A DNA stretch of 64,000 bases, from NCBI GenBank assembly GCA_026826555.1, contig JAKSZT010054457.1, positions 7,235,199 through 7,299,198 on the forward strand, read 5' to 3'. The stretch is from Tolypeutes matacus (Eukaryota > Chordata > Mammalia > Cingulata > Chlamyphoridae). Within the stretch, counting starts at the first letter, position 1. Each line of letters begins with the position of its first letter. The notes beneath the pieces were generated by a model, which worked only from the letters and a program-made list of their open reading frames with translations, did not search any database and had not been told where the DNA came from. The translations under genes were made by a program, and so were the position numbers. This document shows positions 11,771 to 25,134 of this stretch, piece after piece.

Positions 11771-12559
11771 CTAATGGTCCATAAAAGAAAATCTAAAAGT
11801 AAGACTGAAGGAAAGAAGTATTAAATTAAATGGCCTTACTCTTTGAAAATTTTAAGATGTGGAACAGTACCATGATATAAAAATACAAAAGAGAGTGCTA
11901 AAAATAGGTTATGGCAGCAAAGGGCCTTTAAAGGCAACCTCCTGCAAAGAAACCATTTTAGACCAGAGGTAGAGGAATGCCTTAAGAAAAGAAAAGAAAA
12001 TGTGAGGAAAATGAAATTCTCTCTGCCAGAATGGACCGACTTTGAATGAAATCACATTGGTCTCACTGAAATTTGTCGTTTCAGTAAATTTCATGGCATT
12101 ACTAGCAGCCATATTAGCTTCTTCAGTAAACAAAGAAAATATTGAAGGTGAAAAACATAAAGCATTTTAATAATTCAAAGATAACTGAAAATTAATGAAA
12201 TCTACATGTTTCTGTTTTCTGAAAGCCCTTGTGATCACTTGAGGTAAACATTCAGGTTAAGCAGGTAAATGAAACTAAAGACAAAAGCAAAGGAAATTCA
12301 TAATCTCAGATCCCTCAGCAACGCTCTCCCAGATACGCCAAACTGATCCCATTTTCCTTAACATTTACCCTTAGCACAGTTCTGAATCCACACCAGACTC
12401 CCATCATACAAGCTGCATTTCCATAACCTGGTTATTTACCTGCTACAGGGCCAGTTTATAAAGGGAGGGTACTGGGAATTAGCTCTGGGCACTCTGACTT
12501 TTGGTGCCTAGGCTGACCAAAAGAAGACATCACACAAGAAATATACAAGGTCACTTGGT
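11771..12559. other. Unassigned sequence
   Basis: No gene or confident repeat. The minus-strand open frame at 11909-12133 shows no family resemblance. Confidence 0.4.
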
Positions 12560-12690
12560 GGAAGCATAAGTTTGGGAATCCAGACCTGAGCCCAGATTAT
12601 GGCACTATTTCTAACTATCTGACTTTGGGCATATTACTCACCCAATCCAAGTCTCCATTTTATCATCCATAAAAATGAGTGCAAATTGTG
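12560..12690 (+). repeat. MIR SINE fragment
   Basis: Order of 'gactttgggcatattactc', 'caagtctccattttatcatcc' and 'aaaatgagtgc' follows the MIR core. Confidence 0.6.
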
Positions 12691-12719
12691 GAAGTGAAAA
12701 TTAGCACAAACTCTGATAG

Positions 12720-12960
12720 AAGTCTCTTCATGATTTAACAGTGAGCCTATCTAGGAATCTATCTCCCAAAAATTCTATTTTAAGTGCTTACAGATATATG
12801 AACAAAGGTGTTCAGTGCAGCATTGTTTATAATTGCAAAAGAGATAACACAAAGTAAATTTTCATCAATACAGGATATTTGAATTGTATTGCAGACAGAC
12901 AGTGGAAAACGATGCAGCTTTTAAAATCTCTATATACTGACAGGGAGTAATGTTTGCAAT
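12720..12960 (+). mobile_element. L1M 3' fragment
   Basis: 'gtgcagcattgtttataattgc' followed by 'cagtggaaaacgatgcagc' is characteristic of the degenerate segment near the end of L1M elements in sense orientation. Confidence 0.6.
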
Positions 12961-13014
12961 ATAAATTTTTTTTTCCTGGTAAAACTTTCTTTGTGTGTAA
13001 TTTTTGTTTTTTTG

Positions 13015-13215
13015 TTTTTTGGCTTTTATAATGGGAATTTATTAACCTACAAGCTTACAGTTTTGAGGCTGAGAAAAATGTCCAAATTAAAGCATCATCA
13101 AGTAATGCTTTCCTCCCAAAGACAGGCTGCCAGCGATCCTGGACTCCTCTGTCACATGGCAAAGCACATGACAGTGTCTGTTGGTCTCTCTCTTCTCTTC
13201 CAGGTTTCATGCTTG
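13015..13215 (-). mobile_element. Truncated antisense LTR
   Basis: 'ggcttttataatgggaattt', 'agcttacagttttgaggctg' and 'tcctggactcctctgtcacatgg' blocks match the first 200 bp of the LTRs at 10746 and 4785/5405. Both ends are truncated. Confidence 0.6.
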
Positions 13216-13449
13216 CAATACATTAAGTGGGAAAAAGGTTGAAAAACAATGTATCTTTCAATACATTGAAATACCATGTGTATTTGTATAAGCATAAGTT
13301 TAGTAATATATGTATCAAATTGTGATATTATTGTAGGGACTTCAGTTTCTATTTGTATATTTATGTATGATTTGAACTTTTGGAAACAAATTCTAGAAGT
13401 ATTGAAGTTAAGAAATAAAATTAAATTCAGTTTAAAAGTATCTTATAAT

Positions 13450-13570
13450 AATACCTATTTCTCATTGTTGTGCTAAGGATTAAAGGAGATAATGCATGTA
13501 AAACACTTAGCTTAATGACTGGCATATAGTAATTGCTCAGTAAATGCTAGCCATCATCATTATTATTAAC
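13450..13570 (+). repeat. MIR SINE 3' part
   Basis: 'gattaaaggagataatgcatg' then 'ggcatatagtaattgctcag' matches the MIR 3' half. Confidence 0.6.
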
Positions 13571-15290
13571 ATTTAAAGCACCACATCTACCTGGAAATCA
13601 TTTATATTCCAGCTCTAGGGAATGCTCAATAGCATCTTCTTAGAAGAGAATGAAGATTTTTTCTAATTTCTTGATTCTTTACTACTTTAAAACAAGATAG
13701 TAATTAAAAACTCCTTCCCTTTTGTCAACAGTGTTGACTAGCCAAGAAGTGTGACAAATGATCTGTTTTCCTGGAGCTGCAAGGAAACATCGCATATTGC
13801 AAGACTATTGACTTCAACATTGATTATTTTGGGTTCCCTGAATATGAACATTGATATTTTCTTGCAACAAAGGTATATTTAATCCATTAGACATTGTTCT
13901 TTCATTATAGTTGTTCAGGAAATTTTACAGCTAGATATTGTAATAAGACAAAACACATGTGTACATGTCCACACACATGTGCATGTTCACATACATTCAT
14001 TTGCATCCAAATTTGCATTTCTTCCAAGTGTCATTTGTGCAAAAGAAATAGCCAAGGAAAAGTAAATCCAGAGAACATATCACACAGAGATACCAAGGGA
14101 AGGTCACAACAGGGCAAGGCACAATAGCATTGGGCCCAGGTCAAGACAACAGCAATTGGCTGGGTTTTCAGTCCCTACTAGAAATGTTATGGTTTATTCT
14201 TAACTCTTTGGATAAAATCCCTGTCTATCTTGAAGTGATGATGTTCACCACTTGACAATTCAAATCTTAGAGATTATGTAAATTTCCTGTGATTCTGCCA
14301 ATAGCATTTTGGACTTCCTTTCCTTGAATAACCATGAAATATAGTTTCAAGTCACACACACACAGATAATCATTTTATTACTTTGTAGTTGTACTTTTTT
14401 AAAAACTAAAACTATACTACCCGGCTTGATCACTGACTTCATTCATTGATTTTGAATTATTCTCACTGCTTCCAAAATGATGAATAAAAATTTGCTACCA
14501 ATGAGTTTATTTAAAGTATCATGCAAGCATCTACAGAAACACCAAAATAACAGTTGCAAAATATGTTTTAAATGTCTACACTATTGTAATATATAGCCTA
14601 TAATTATAATTATGTAGGGCTATAATTATATCCTCTATAAAGAAAACTTTGAAAACAATTCACTCAATTGAGCTTTTAATGAAAATAATATTTATCAAAG
14701 ATAAAGTCACATTACACCAAGTAGTCACATGCTAAGAGATAGTAAGATAAATTATTGTCATTGGTTTTTTGCAAGTGATTCTCTGTCACATTGTCTTCGA
14801 AGACACCAATGAGTGCACATGGGTCCAGAGGCGTGATGGGATCTGAAATAGAACTGCTATTCTGAAAATGTTTTCACAAAATAACAATGAGCTGCTCTAA
14901 TGTTCTAAGTGCTGTGATATACAAAATTTGGAAATGCTGCATGTTAAATCTGCTCTTAGACAGGTATAAAAATATAGACATTTTTAAAGACTCCAAGAAG
15001 TACTGCAGTAAAGAAAACGGTTATTTTTATTTTAACCAGTATTTTCCAGATTTATTTGGTAATGGATTCCTAAACTCAAGTAATACCAATCAGCTTCCCA
15101 CAAAGTTAGTATTTTGTGTCACACACTTTGAGAAACACTAAAACAAAATCTCAAAAGATTTTTTTTTTAAAGTTTAAATACAACTCCGTGTAGGAGCCTA
15201 AACACACATTTGCCTCTTGTCATCCTGCACATCCCTTTTCCTTATCAGTTTCATGTCATTTATTAAAGAAATAATAACCATGCCTCCCTT
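13571..15290. other. Unassigned sequence
   Basis: No gene or repeat that I can name. Small features only: an 'acacatgtg' rich patch near 13950-13990 and an AT-palindromic 'tataattataattat' patch near 14600. Confidence 0.4.
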
Positions 15291-15294
15291 TGAC

Positions 15295-16005
15295 TCCATC
15301 AAGTCACTAGCATGCTAAGAGAATAACCAAAATTATTTGGGGGGCTTATGTTATCATCTGCAAATTGTAGATCAAAAATAATTTTTCTCCCAACCTCTGG
15401 AGCTGTACATAGTACCTCACTTCCCAAGAACTGAAAATGGAAAGGAGGATGAAAAGTAACTTTACAGTGGAGAGATATGGCAAAGACAACCTCAGCTAGG
15501 TGGTCAAGGTCAACATCAACAGTGATCAGTGATACTGCTATCACCTTCCCCCATCATATGAAGTAATGAGAAGAGCACTTCACTTCTGTGGTACTCTTCC
15601 ACAAAACTCTAATCATGAGAAATAAAATCAGGCAAACCCAAATTGAGGGACATTCTACAAAATACCTGACCAATGCTCCTCAAAATAGTCAAGGTCATGA
15701 AAAATAAGGAAAGATTAAGAAATTGTCACAGACCAAAGGAGACTAAGGAGACATGACAACTAAATGTAATGTGGGATCTTGGATGGCATCCTGTTTAGTG
15801 AAAAAAACCAGTGAAATCAAAATAAAGTCGAGTTTAGTTGATAGTATTGCACCCAAGTTGGTTTCTTAGTTTATATGAATGGTTTTGCAAGATGTTAAAA
15901 ATAGAGGAAACTGGATGTGGGGTATATAAGAACTCACTGTACTGTCTTTGCAACTTTTCTATAAATCTAAAACTATCCCAGAATGAAAAGTTTAATTTAA
16001 AAATA
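15295..16005 (+). mobile_element. L1M (MB/MC-type) 3' UTR, sense
   Basis: Blocks occur in the order of an old L1 3' UTR: 'acagtggagagatatggc', 'aagagcacttcacttctgtgg', 'cccaaattgagggacattct', 'aggagactaaggagacatga' and a final 'gcaacttttctataaatct' followed by an A-rich end. No ORF2 sequence is attached. The minus-strand open frames at 15299-15544 and 15834-16025 are incidental. Confidence 0.75.
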
Positions 16006-16059
16006 TAAGTAATTTCACCAAACAATTCTGAGTATGTAAATTAGATCATATAAAAGTCT

Positions 16060-16270
16060 AGATCCAAACTATCCAATTTTGAATCCTACCTCTGACACAT
16101 CCTAACTCCATGACCTTGTGCTATGTTGAAATTTCCTCATCTTTAAGAGAGATAACAACATGCCTATTTCATAAGTTTACTGAAGAATTAAAAGAGTTAT
16201 TAATGCAAAGTGTTTAAAACAGTGTTTAGTAGCTAGGAAGCACTCAGTGACTATTAGCAACAACTGTTTG
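16060..16270 (+). repeat. MIR SINE, nearly full length
   Basis: Runs from 'gatccaaactatccaatttt' through the core ('aaatttcctcatctttaaga') to 'gcactcagtgactattag'. It is the most complete MIR in the window. Confidence 0.7.
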
Positions 16271-17735
16271 GGTTGAGTTTTTTGTTTTGGTTTGTTTTTT
16301 CTCTTTTGGAGTTCACTCATATATATCTTTTGCATATTTAAGAGTTACTATTTTTTAACATGAATTAAAAACCCTTAAGAGCTTAGTTGGCAGTGAACAA
16401 AGTATAAATAAATGATGATTTATTGACAAAAATAAACCAACCCAATGTAAGTTCAGACTATATTAATAAAGGTACAATATATAGAGAGGGGAATAAAACC
16501 CTTCTCTTCATTAACCAGACTGTACTAAGAATGTTGTACATGGTTCTGTTAGTTAAACTTTAAATCAGATGTTAACAAACAAGTCTTTTCAGACAAAAAC
16601 AATTAGGATGCTAAGAACTGTGTCATATAAAGAGGTGATTGGAAAACCTGGGAAGGTTTAAACGGGAAAATAGAATATTAAGGGGGAATAAATTACCTGC
16701 TTTAAAATGTGAAATATATTCACATTAAAATAGTTCAGTATTTGACAATTTTAAAGAAAAATTTGAAAGGATAATAAATGACTCCTCATATAAGGAAAAC
16801 ACTGGTAATTAATACTGATTAAGTTCACCCAAAACATGAAAAACTTAATAGAACATCCTCCTCAAGAACATTATGTTCTAATATAATAAACAACTTCACA
16901 CTTTCTATGTGTCTGTAAGAGGTATACGTCATATTCAGTTTACTCAGGTTACTCATTAATGTGCTAAGATGTCTTGAAGGGATCAGTACACAAGATGTGT
17001 AACAGTAGTGACTTTTTAAAAATTGGATTTCTTAAACTCTGCCTTTATTTAAAACAGCACAAATAAATTACATGCTGAAAATCCCTATAGTATATTAAAA
17101 ATCTAGGGTAAGAATAGAAGAGGAAAATAAATGTAAAAATGTTCCCATGATTATCTTCCTGCATTATAACTTCATAAATTTTTTATTTACATTATACCCA
17201 GCATGATGCTTTACTCAATTAGATGTTAAATAAATATTTTCCATGAAGATCTGAAACATTATATACCATTCTGTAGCCTATGGCTGCAAATATATTAAAT
17301 TCCCTGATAAAGATGGGATTACATCATATAATGACCAGAGATACAGGAAAGAACAAACCTAGAATTCATTTCTCTGCATTCACAATGTTTTGTTAAACCA
17401 AGAAGTGTTATGGAAGATTTTTATCCTACCTCTGTAACAGCCTGCTCCTTTGGAAAGTAGGGTGCTACTTATCTAGTTCAGCATTGCTTTCTCTCTCAAA
17501 CCAGAATCCTCCTGTGAATTCAAGTCCATTCATTACACTTTAGAAATAAGGCCTGTCAAGCCTCATCAAAGCAGGGTTTGCACTTATTAGGCTTTCTATA
17601 CTATACAAAGGGAACAAAGTAAGTGTTTTAACATAGCCAGTGGAAAGGTAGAAATTAAAAGAGTAGACTACTCATGGATAACTTCAGAGAGGCAATATGG
17701 TCCTTATACCAAAATATTATAATTGAAATAAGGAG
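16271..17735. other. Unassigned AT-rich sequence
   Basis: No gene or repeat recognised. Confidence 0.45.
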
Positions 17736-17946
17736 ACAAACAAGGATGGAGGGAAAGGAAGGAAGGAGGGAGGAAGGGAAAGAAAGAGGGAAGGAAGAAG
17801 GATGATAGAGAGCTAAGGAAGGGAGAGAGGGAGGAGGAAAGAGGAAAGAAAAGAGGAAAGAAGGAGAGAGAAAGACAGGATGGAAGAGATGGAGGGATGG
17901 AGGGAGGGAGGAAGGGAGGGAGGGAGGGAAGGAGAGGGAGACAGGG
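17736..17946 (+). repeat. Purine-rich GGGA/GGAA low-complexity tract
   Basis: About 210 bp of almost pure purine on the plus strand, composed of irregular 'ggga', 'ggaa' and 'gaaa' units. A proline- and serine-rich open frame on the minus strand (17704-18057) is a translation of this tract. Confidence 0.9.
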
Positions 17947-18727
17947 TGAAGGGAAATCTAAATCACTACAATATACAAAAGAGAGATAATGTCTTCCCGT
18001 TTTAAAATTGTGACAAGAAAATTTACCTGGGCAAATATTTCCTGGAAAATAACACATCTCTCTCTCTGAAATGCCTGAAAGTTAGCCATTTAATCAAAGC
18101 AAGGCATTAAAATCCAAATAAAAACTGGAGAGTGAGATTAAGGGGATAAACGGAACTTGAATTTCACAAAGAATACAGACTTTCACAGGAGGAAATGAAA
18201 TTTACCTTGAAGACCACTTAGGAAATAGATGAGATGAAAGAGAGGTCAAGATAAGAGAGAACACAGGGATCCCACCAAGAAACCAACAAAGGGCAGAAAT
18301 GATGTTGAGAATCATGCTGCTTTGAGCCCCCTTTTCCTTCATTCTCTGCATTCTTGATTCTTTTGTGGCCCATCCAATTGTTTCCACCCTGTATTCCTTT
18401 CTCTTGCTTTTATTTCTGATTCAGGGGACTCCTGAACATACATTTAAGACTTTGTGCCTTTAGCCCCTTTAAGACTCTCTTGGAGTCTTGCAGCACTCCT
18501 TATTTGATCAAAACTTCATAAACCCAAATGAGCCTTTACTGAGAAGCAACGTTGACATGCAATTTTTAAGCACACAATAATTTTTGTGTGTGCCATTAAT
18601 GGGAGAGCGCTATATTTCCTAATTATTTCATTTTCCTAGGGTGTTAAAGCTAGAAAAGGCCTACAGAATATCAGGTCTGCCACTAAAAGGCAACTGAGAA
18701 GCAGTCAATAGCCCTAGATTACATAGA

Positions 18728-20220
18728 ACTTTTTAAACTTTATTTTTAAAGAAGTTTTAGATTACAGAAAAGTTATATAAAAAATATAAGGGATTCTCAT
18801 ATACCCCAACCACTCCCTTTCTCACATTTTTCCCTATTAATAGCATCTTTCACTAGTGTGGTACATTTGTTACAATTGATGAACAAATATTGAAGCACTT
18901 CTGCTAACCATGGTCCATAGTTACATTATGGCTTATATTTTGCACCATACAATTTTATAGGTTTGACAAAATGTATAATGGCCTGCATCCATCATTATAA
19001 TATCATGCAGAACAATTCCAATGTCCTAAAATGCTCTATGTTACACCTATTATTCCCTCTTCCTCTTCCCAGAACCTATGGTAACCATTATCTTTATATC
19101 AATGCTACAAGTTCTTCCATCACTACAATAATAATAATTCTACTTTGGTCCATGGTTACATTTCCCCCTTATGTTTGTTCATTGTTCAATCTTGAGGATT
19201 TTGGCATGGTGATGCCCACTATGCTGCAGATTGAGCGGGGGCTTAGATCTTATGGGGAAGATGGGAGTAACTGTTTTGCTTGCAGTTGTACATATTCATT
19301 GCTTTTTGGGATGGGGTTTGTCCATCATCATTATTTTGTTTGCTGTCCTGGGCGAGTCCGATGAACTGGAGGGTAGGTGTTGGCTACAGCTCTTCTGAGA
19401 TTCAGAAGAATCTCAACTGGCATATGAACAGATCAAAGATTTAAGTCTCTGGGACATATATTTAATGGGTATAGTGCTAATTATAGATTCAAATAAAAAG
19501 GGGTAGAAGAATCATGTGTAGGGAAATTATAAATGAGTCTAACTCTGTTACATTTGGGAAATAGTTTATCATATATTCCAAGGTAAGGTCCACCCATGGA
19601 GTGTTGATTTCATATATAGTGTCTGGATGTCTCTAGAGCTTTTAGGAATGCCCCTGTTTGAATCTTTGTTTACTGTACAGTTAGTGAGATCCACCTGAGA
19701 CGTGCATAAGTGTAACATCTAGAATGATCTCCTGACACACTTTGAAATCTCTTTGCCGTAAAATCTCTTTTGTATTTAATTTTTCCCTGTTTTGTTCAAG
19801 GTCTTTTTCCAAACCATCACTGGTTGGTGCTAGGTAATAATCCCTTGTTGCCAGGGAGGTTAATCCCTGGGAGTTATGTCCCACACCAGGGTGGGGGTGT
19901 GGGTGGAGGTAATGCATTTATATGTTGAATTTGGCTTAGAGAGAGGCCACATTTGAATAACAAGGAGTTTTTCAGGCAGTAATTCTTAGGCAATAGATAT
20001 TACTAGGCTTAATTTCAATTTTACAAGAATAATGTTCGTAATTACAAGCATTAATATTGAGAGCTTCGCGTATTGGTCTGTTTTCTTTTATTAGGCACTG
20101 CCTATGTACTCTATAGATTCCTGCAGGATTCCCCAGGATGGGAATTTAATATTTTGTAGTTGCCAAAAGAACACTCCCACGATTATATTCTCAACCACAG
20201 GCCTCTATCTCCCCAGAGTT
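18728..20220 (-). mobile_element. ORF-less ~1.45-kb repeat with L1-like 3' end, copy A
   Basis: Read on the minus strand, this copy is collinear with 32005-33490 and with the ends of 31100-31690. Shared landmarks in order include 'cagaccaat', 'tctaagccaaattcaac', 'ggaaaaagaccttga', 'ctctagagacatccagac', 'aacagagttagactcat', 'catcaattgtaacaaatgta' and a terminal 'cttctttaaaaataaa'. It holds no conserved reading frame; the 133-codon plus-strand frame at 18963 is not shared with the other copies. The tail resembles L1 3' ends, so it may be a long L1 3' UTR or a non-autonomous L1 derivative. Confidence 0.65.
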
Positions 20221-20454
20221 TACCTGTTCCTTCCCCCAGCAACCCTCACCCACTCCCACCGCCCCAGCTCTATGAATAGTTTTAATAGCAGCACCTGAGC
20301 AAGGTCTCAAGTCAGCAGGGTGGCTGCCCACTTGGCCTGGCTGCCTCTCATTTGAGAATGTGGTGGGGGCGGGCTATGAGAAATGCTGCAAATCATATCA
20401 CTGTCATCATATATCATTAGAGAATTTTCTCATAGAATGTATGAACAGGAATGA

Positions 20455-20630
20455 AAGCTGGCATTTACTGAACCCTGCTTCATGCTAACCATTTTGTCAG
20501 GGATATTTTGTTCATGTTTCCACTCAATCCTTACAAGAACTCTCTGAGTTAAGCACTATTTTTCCCATACTATAGATGAGGAAATAAGAAGAGAAGTTCA
20601 GAAATGAAGTAAATTCCCAAAGATAGGTAC
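20455..20630 (-). repeat. MIR SINE (antisense)
   Basis: 'tttactgaaccctgcttcatg', 'aatccttacaagaactct' and 'atagatgaggaaataag' follow reverse-oriented MIR order. Confidence 0.65.
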
Positions 20631-21129
20631 ATTATAAATGGAACAATCTCTACTAGAATGTAGTTCTGTATCAAAGTAAAAGCCATTCCCTTTACCTCCT
20701 ACTAGAAATTCATTTTAAAAAAGGTATATCCACAGCTGCTGTTGCAAATCTTTTCTTCAAAAGAGCAGTTTCATTTTTACATGCTACTGAGGCTTAATAA
20801 ATAAGGACTTACTGGATTAAGTTTACCAAATTTGGTGTTTATAAATTAAAATCAATGCATTACTTAAGTTTGCAGAGAAGTCTAACTCAATTTTCTACTA
20901 ATAAGTTGAATGAAGCTACACCAAGCTTCATTCTGCACTCCCACACTAAAAGTGGGAATTTCCACCATTTTAGATTCTTTGTTACCAATGCATCATTATC
21001 ATATGGTCATGGTGTCTGGTTGCTGCTATTTTTACTTTTCACTTATAAACACTTTACCATCATTATGCAGTTTAGCAACAGAAATTGAGTATATAAGTCC
21101 CATTTAGACTGCTATACATTATCACTTGG

Positions 21130-21280
21130 TGTACCCCTGCGCAAGTTGACTTACCTTTCTATTTCTCAGTTTCCTGATAGGGTTGTTTCTCATAGAATTC
21201 AAGGAGGTAATAGATTTTAGGCACTTAGAATATTGGCTGGAACATAGTGGTTTCTCAATATATATTAGTTATTATTTCAA
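21130..21280 (+). repeat. MIR SINE fragment
   Basis: 'cttacctttctatttctcag' to 'atagtggtttctcaatatat' matches the MIR core and 3' half. Confidence 0.6.
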
Positions 21281-23129
21281 TTTAATTTTTGTGGGCTTAT
21301 TTGGTTAAATCAATAGTGGGCAGTATTGCATATTTGCATAAATAGTTTTGGTCTTTAATTGTCCACTAACTAGAAAAGACCTGTATTTTTTAGTCAATTA
21401 TTACACTGCTATTAGAACAGATGATTGTATAATCTCCTAAAAATTTGCTTGTACATTGATATGTCATAGTGTGGTCTGTGTGAATTTGTACTATTTAATA
21501 ATTTGTAACATATTACATAATGCTATCATTTTTATTTGATAGAGAATTGCTTTATAAAATTAAATGCATCCACCCATATTCACTTAAATATAAATGAGCA
21601 ATTTGCACATGTTACTACCAACACTTTCCTGGAAAGTGACAATCATTTATGGTGATGGGCCATAGAGACTTTTACTCTTCTTAAATGGAGTATGGTCAAA
21701 AAAAGTTTGTGAACCAAACCTTCTATAATCTCAAACCTCCAAAATGATCATACACTGACTTGTATTATAGCTATCTTCCTTCCTATACATGTCTTAACTC
21801 CTAAACAAGATTATATACCTCGGTGAATTACCCTGCATGAATTATTCTCCTTAGGGACACCTTGTGTCACTTATTAGACAGTCTTTCACATGGAACATCC
21901 TTAGTAAGAAGTAAGGAAGGTGACTGCAGCTACTCTGGGGATTGGCAGGTATATGCTTTAATCACACTCTGGTAGATATGAAAATGATTTCCTTCATGAC
22001 TGGGTTTTGGGTGAGAAATTACTGGGATTGAAACATCATTAGACTTTTAGATATGCTATGTGTTTGAGCAATTTCTCTCATAGACTGTGGCATTTGAAAA
22101 TTAACTATGAGTTCATAAGTAGTATTCTAACACAGACACATAATAAGACTTTTAAAATTGCTAAGGCCAGCAGTCAGAGGTCACAGCAAAGGTAAGAGCC
22201 TGACAGGTACTAACTACTGGATGGGTGGACTACTACTACCACAGTGTATGCCTTTCACTACACTAACAACATACACTAGGCTAGCACTGACTGGCAGGAG
22301 TTCTTCAATTTGTGGGAATTGACTTAAATCACTTGAGATCTTTATTTTAATGATGACTGACATCCAAAGTATACCGCTAGCAAGAAGTTTGCCTGCTCTG
22401 ACATTCAAATATCTATGTCACAAACTTCAAGAAAATGTGCCAGATGGTAAAGAACAGCAGGGAATTTCAGGCTGCTAAGTACGTCTCTGCCCCTTATTAA
22501 GCTAAAGCTCAAATTGAGGGGAAAAAACACCTGCAAAATTTCATCTCTGTTTATTAGATAAAAATACAAAATAACTACTTGGCTTACTTTTATACAAATC
22601 ATATTTATGTTTGATAAGGACAATTATACTGGGTAACTGGTAGGTAGGACCAAAAGAGAAGGTAATGGCCTCAACTTTAAAGAAAGACAAGGTAAAACAA
22701 CCTGACAAACAAAGAATAGAAAGCACAGGAAGCATTACCTTTGGGAGTTGTTAATTCATTGCACTTTACTATGTAGGATCACTATGTTCCAAACATTAAA
22801 AACACACTTACTTATATCTAGATTGGGAGGGCAGAGTCACCAGAAAAATGGGAGTACAATATGAATTGTGTATTTCCAAATGCCTAATTTTTGCCTATTC
22901 TAAATACTGGGAAATTTTGTTTGTTCTACTTCCACAAGAGCTAAAATTGCCATTGAAGAAATTTCTATTCAATTTGACAAATATCTGCTAGACCCTTAGT
23001 ATATAAGGCCCTATAGGGGACAAAGAGATCTGTAGGAGAGATTTAATTGTCCAAGAGTTTGTGATCCAGAAGGACGTGAGAAGTGGTAACTAGTCATCAC
23101 ATTACAAGGAAGACAGAGGTGAGTGTCAT
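21281..23129. other. Unassigned sequence
   Basis: No gene or confident repeat. Minus-strand open frames between 22214 and 22735 overlap each other and show no family resemblance. Confidence 0.4.
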
Positions 23130-23360
23130 TGGAGCCTGGCTGCCAAAGTTCTAATTCCTGACCTGCAATTCACTAATTATATAAGCTTGGCTGGATTACA
23201 TGACCTGGTGGTGTTTCCCTATCTTCATTTGGACAATGAAGACAGTAATAAAGTGCCCACCTCAGATTTTGTGTGATTGTTAAATGAGTGAATACATGTA
23301 AGTTTTTAATGTAATGGCTGACATAAGAAACACTTAATACATGTTAGCTGTTACTATTAT
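23130..23360 (+). repeat. MIR SINE
   Basis: 'cctggctgccaaagttctaa', 'atgacctggtggtgtttcc' and 'taaatgagtgaatacatgta' follow MIR order over most of its length. Confidence 0.65.
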
Positions 23361-23777
23361 TAGAGATATTCAATTTAAGTGCTATGGTGTTTCAAAAGAA
23401 GAAGACATTACATCTATGGAGAGGATCAGAAAATGTTTCAGCCTTTGGAATGGTCTTAAAAATGGGCATAATATTGTGAGGCAGAGAGTTTGTAAGTGTG
23501 TAGATACTGCTTCTAAACCTTTTGGAAACTGAAATGCTAGACTATTAAATTAAACTTATCCACTATCACAAATTTTTCATTTACAAAAGTGAAACCATAA
23601 TTCATGATTTCTGATTTATTTTTTCAGAAGGCATCAGAGATTCCTTTCATAAGGATAAAATTAAAAATGTTCACCACTTCCTCCAAAACATGTGATTTCC
23701 AACCAAAGTATCACCATAGATGGGATTCTTAGATATTTGAATTGCTCTGTCCAGTAGCTGGCATTCCATAAGCCTCT

Positions 23778-23810
23778 TGTTTGTTTGTTTATTTATTTAT
23801 TTATTTTACT
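23778..23810 (+). repeat. Short (GTTT/ATTT)n tract
   Basis: A short tetranucleotide run 'gtttgtttgtttatttattt' continuing as ATTT units. Confidence 0.8.
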
Positions 23811-23984
23811 TTTAAAGTGGTACTGTCTGAAGTGAGGATGAATGTATGAATGTGGCTGACCTCTCTGGGGTCTAATCCACCCTGTGATTCCAGGTGACAC
23901 AGTATAAAGAAAATAAATCACCACCTTAAATCACACATCAAATTATTAAATCAAGGGACTACATGGTTTTGTGCAAGCTATCAA

Positions 23985-24120
23985 AAGTGCATTGTTTCCT
24001 CATCTGGAAAATGGGGGTAATAGTATCATCCTCACAGGGCTGTTATAGGGTTAAATGAGAAAATCCATGCAAATGCTAACCACAGTGCCTGACAGTAAAT
24101 ATGCTCTAATATTTTGATTA
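23985..24120 (+). repeat. MIR SINE fragment
   Basis: 'tttcctcatctggaaaatgg', 'tcctcacagggctgttatag' and 'acagtgcctgacagtaaata' match the MIR core and 3' part well. Confidence 0.75.
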
Positions 24121-25130
24121 CCCCTTGGTTTAATGTCTCTACACTTGAGTAAGACGTATGTGGGGTATAAAATTGTCACCAGAGAACACCACAAGTTAAC
24201 TGCCTAAGCACTGAAAGGAAACAAAAATGAATAAAAATGCTTCAAAAAATCTGGGGAAGTTTATTTCTTTAGTTTAGACATTGACAGATTTCTGCATTTA
24301 CATGTGCTACATTGTAAGTAATCAAGTCAAGTTTTTTTCAAAAAGATAAAAATATTAATAAATACAAACACTCTAAGAGTTTTGTAAGGTTAAATGTTTC
24401 TGTGTTGAGGGCATGTTGTATACTATATTGTGACTAAAGTTTAAATAGATTATTCTCCACCTGGAAAATCTATCTCAAATATAATATGTCCCAAAAGTCA
24501 GTTTCAGGTTATATCAGTCCATAAGGTCATATGGTACTGCCAGAGCACCGTCCCTGAAAATTGTTAAGCAGGCAGCAACATCATTTGCCTCTATAGTAAC
24601 CTTCTTCATGCAAATACTCTATATCACTTTGACTCGTGAATAAATATAATACTAGAATTCCATTTTCCCTCAAATTTGTAGTAGTGTCTTAGAAATAACC
24701 CTGTTTTACATCATTTAAATTTGAGTCTTAGTGCTATTATAAATATTCCTCAAACTAATATTATCTTACATAAAACAGGACTACTACTGTTTTTGATCTA
24801 TATAAAGTGAAGAAAAGAAATGACTGTATTAAGCAGCTGAAAATACCTCTAATTTAGCTATAAGGTATGGCAATGATGCTATTTAATCATGCCATGGTTC
24901 TTTTTAAATTTAGCTACAGTTGAAAGTATGTACTGTCTCAGTCAGAATCAATATCACCAAACACCAGTTTCCCATTCTTTATTCTTTCTCACACATTATT
25001 TTAACTGTAAGGCAATGTTTAACACAATTTTCTTCTATTTATAGCTAACAAGTAGGGAAATATCTCTAAGCAACTTACTGGACTTGGTAGTATTTTCTCC
25101 TTTTTCACATTCTCCAATTATGAATATATA
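24121..25130. other. Unassigned AT-rich sequence
   Basis: Nothing recognised. Confidence 0.4.
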
Positions 25131-25134
25131 TATT

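Noticed and set aside
17704..18057. 117-codon Pro/Ser-rich open frame on the minus strand
   Set aside because: Translation of the purine-rich tract; no protein family resemblance.
18963..19364. 133-codon open frame
   Set aside because: It lies antisense inside the ORF-less repeat and is not kept in the other copies of that repeat.
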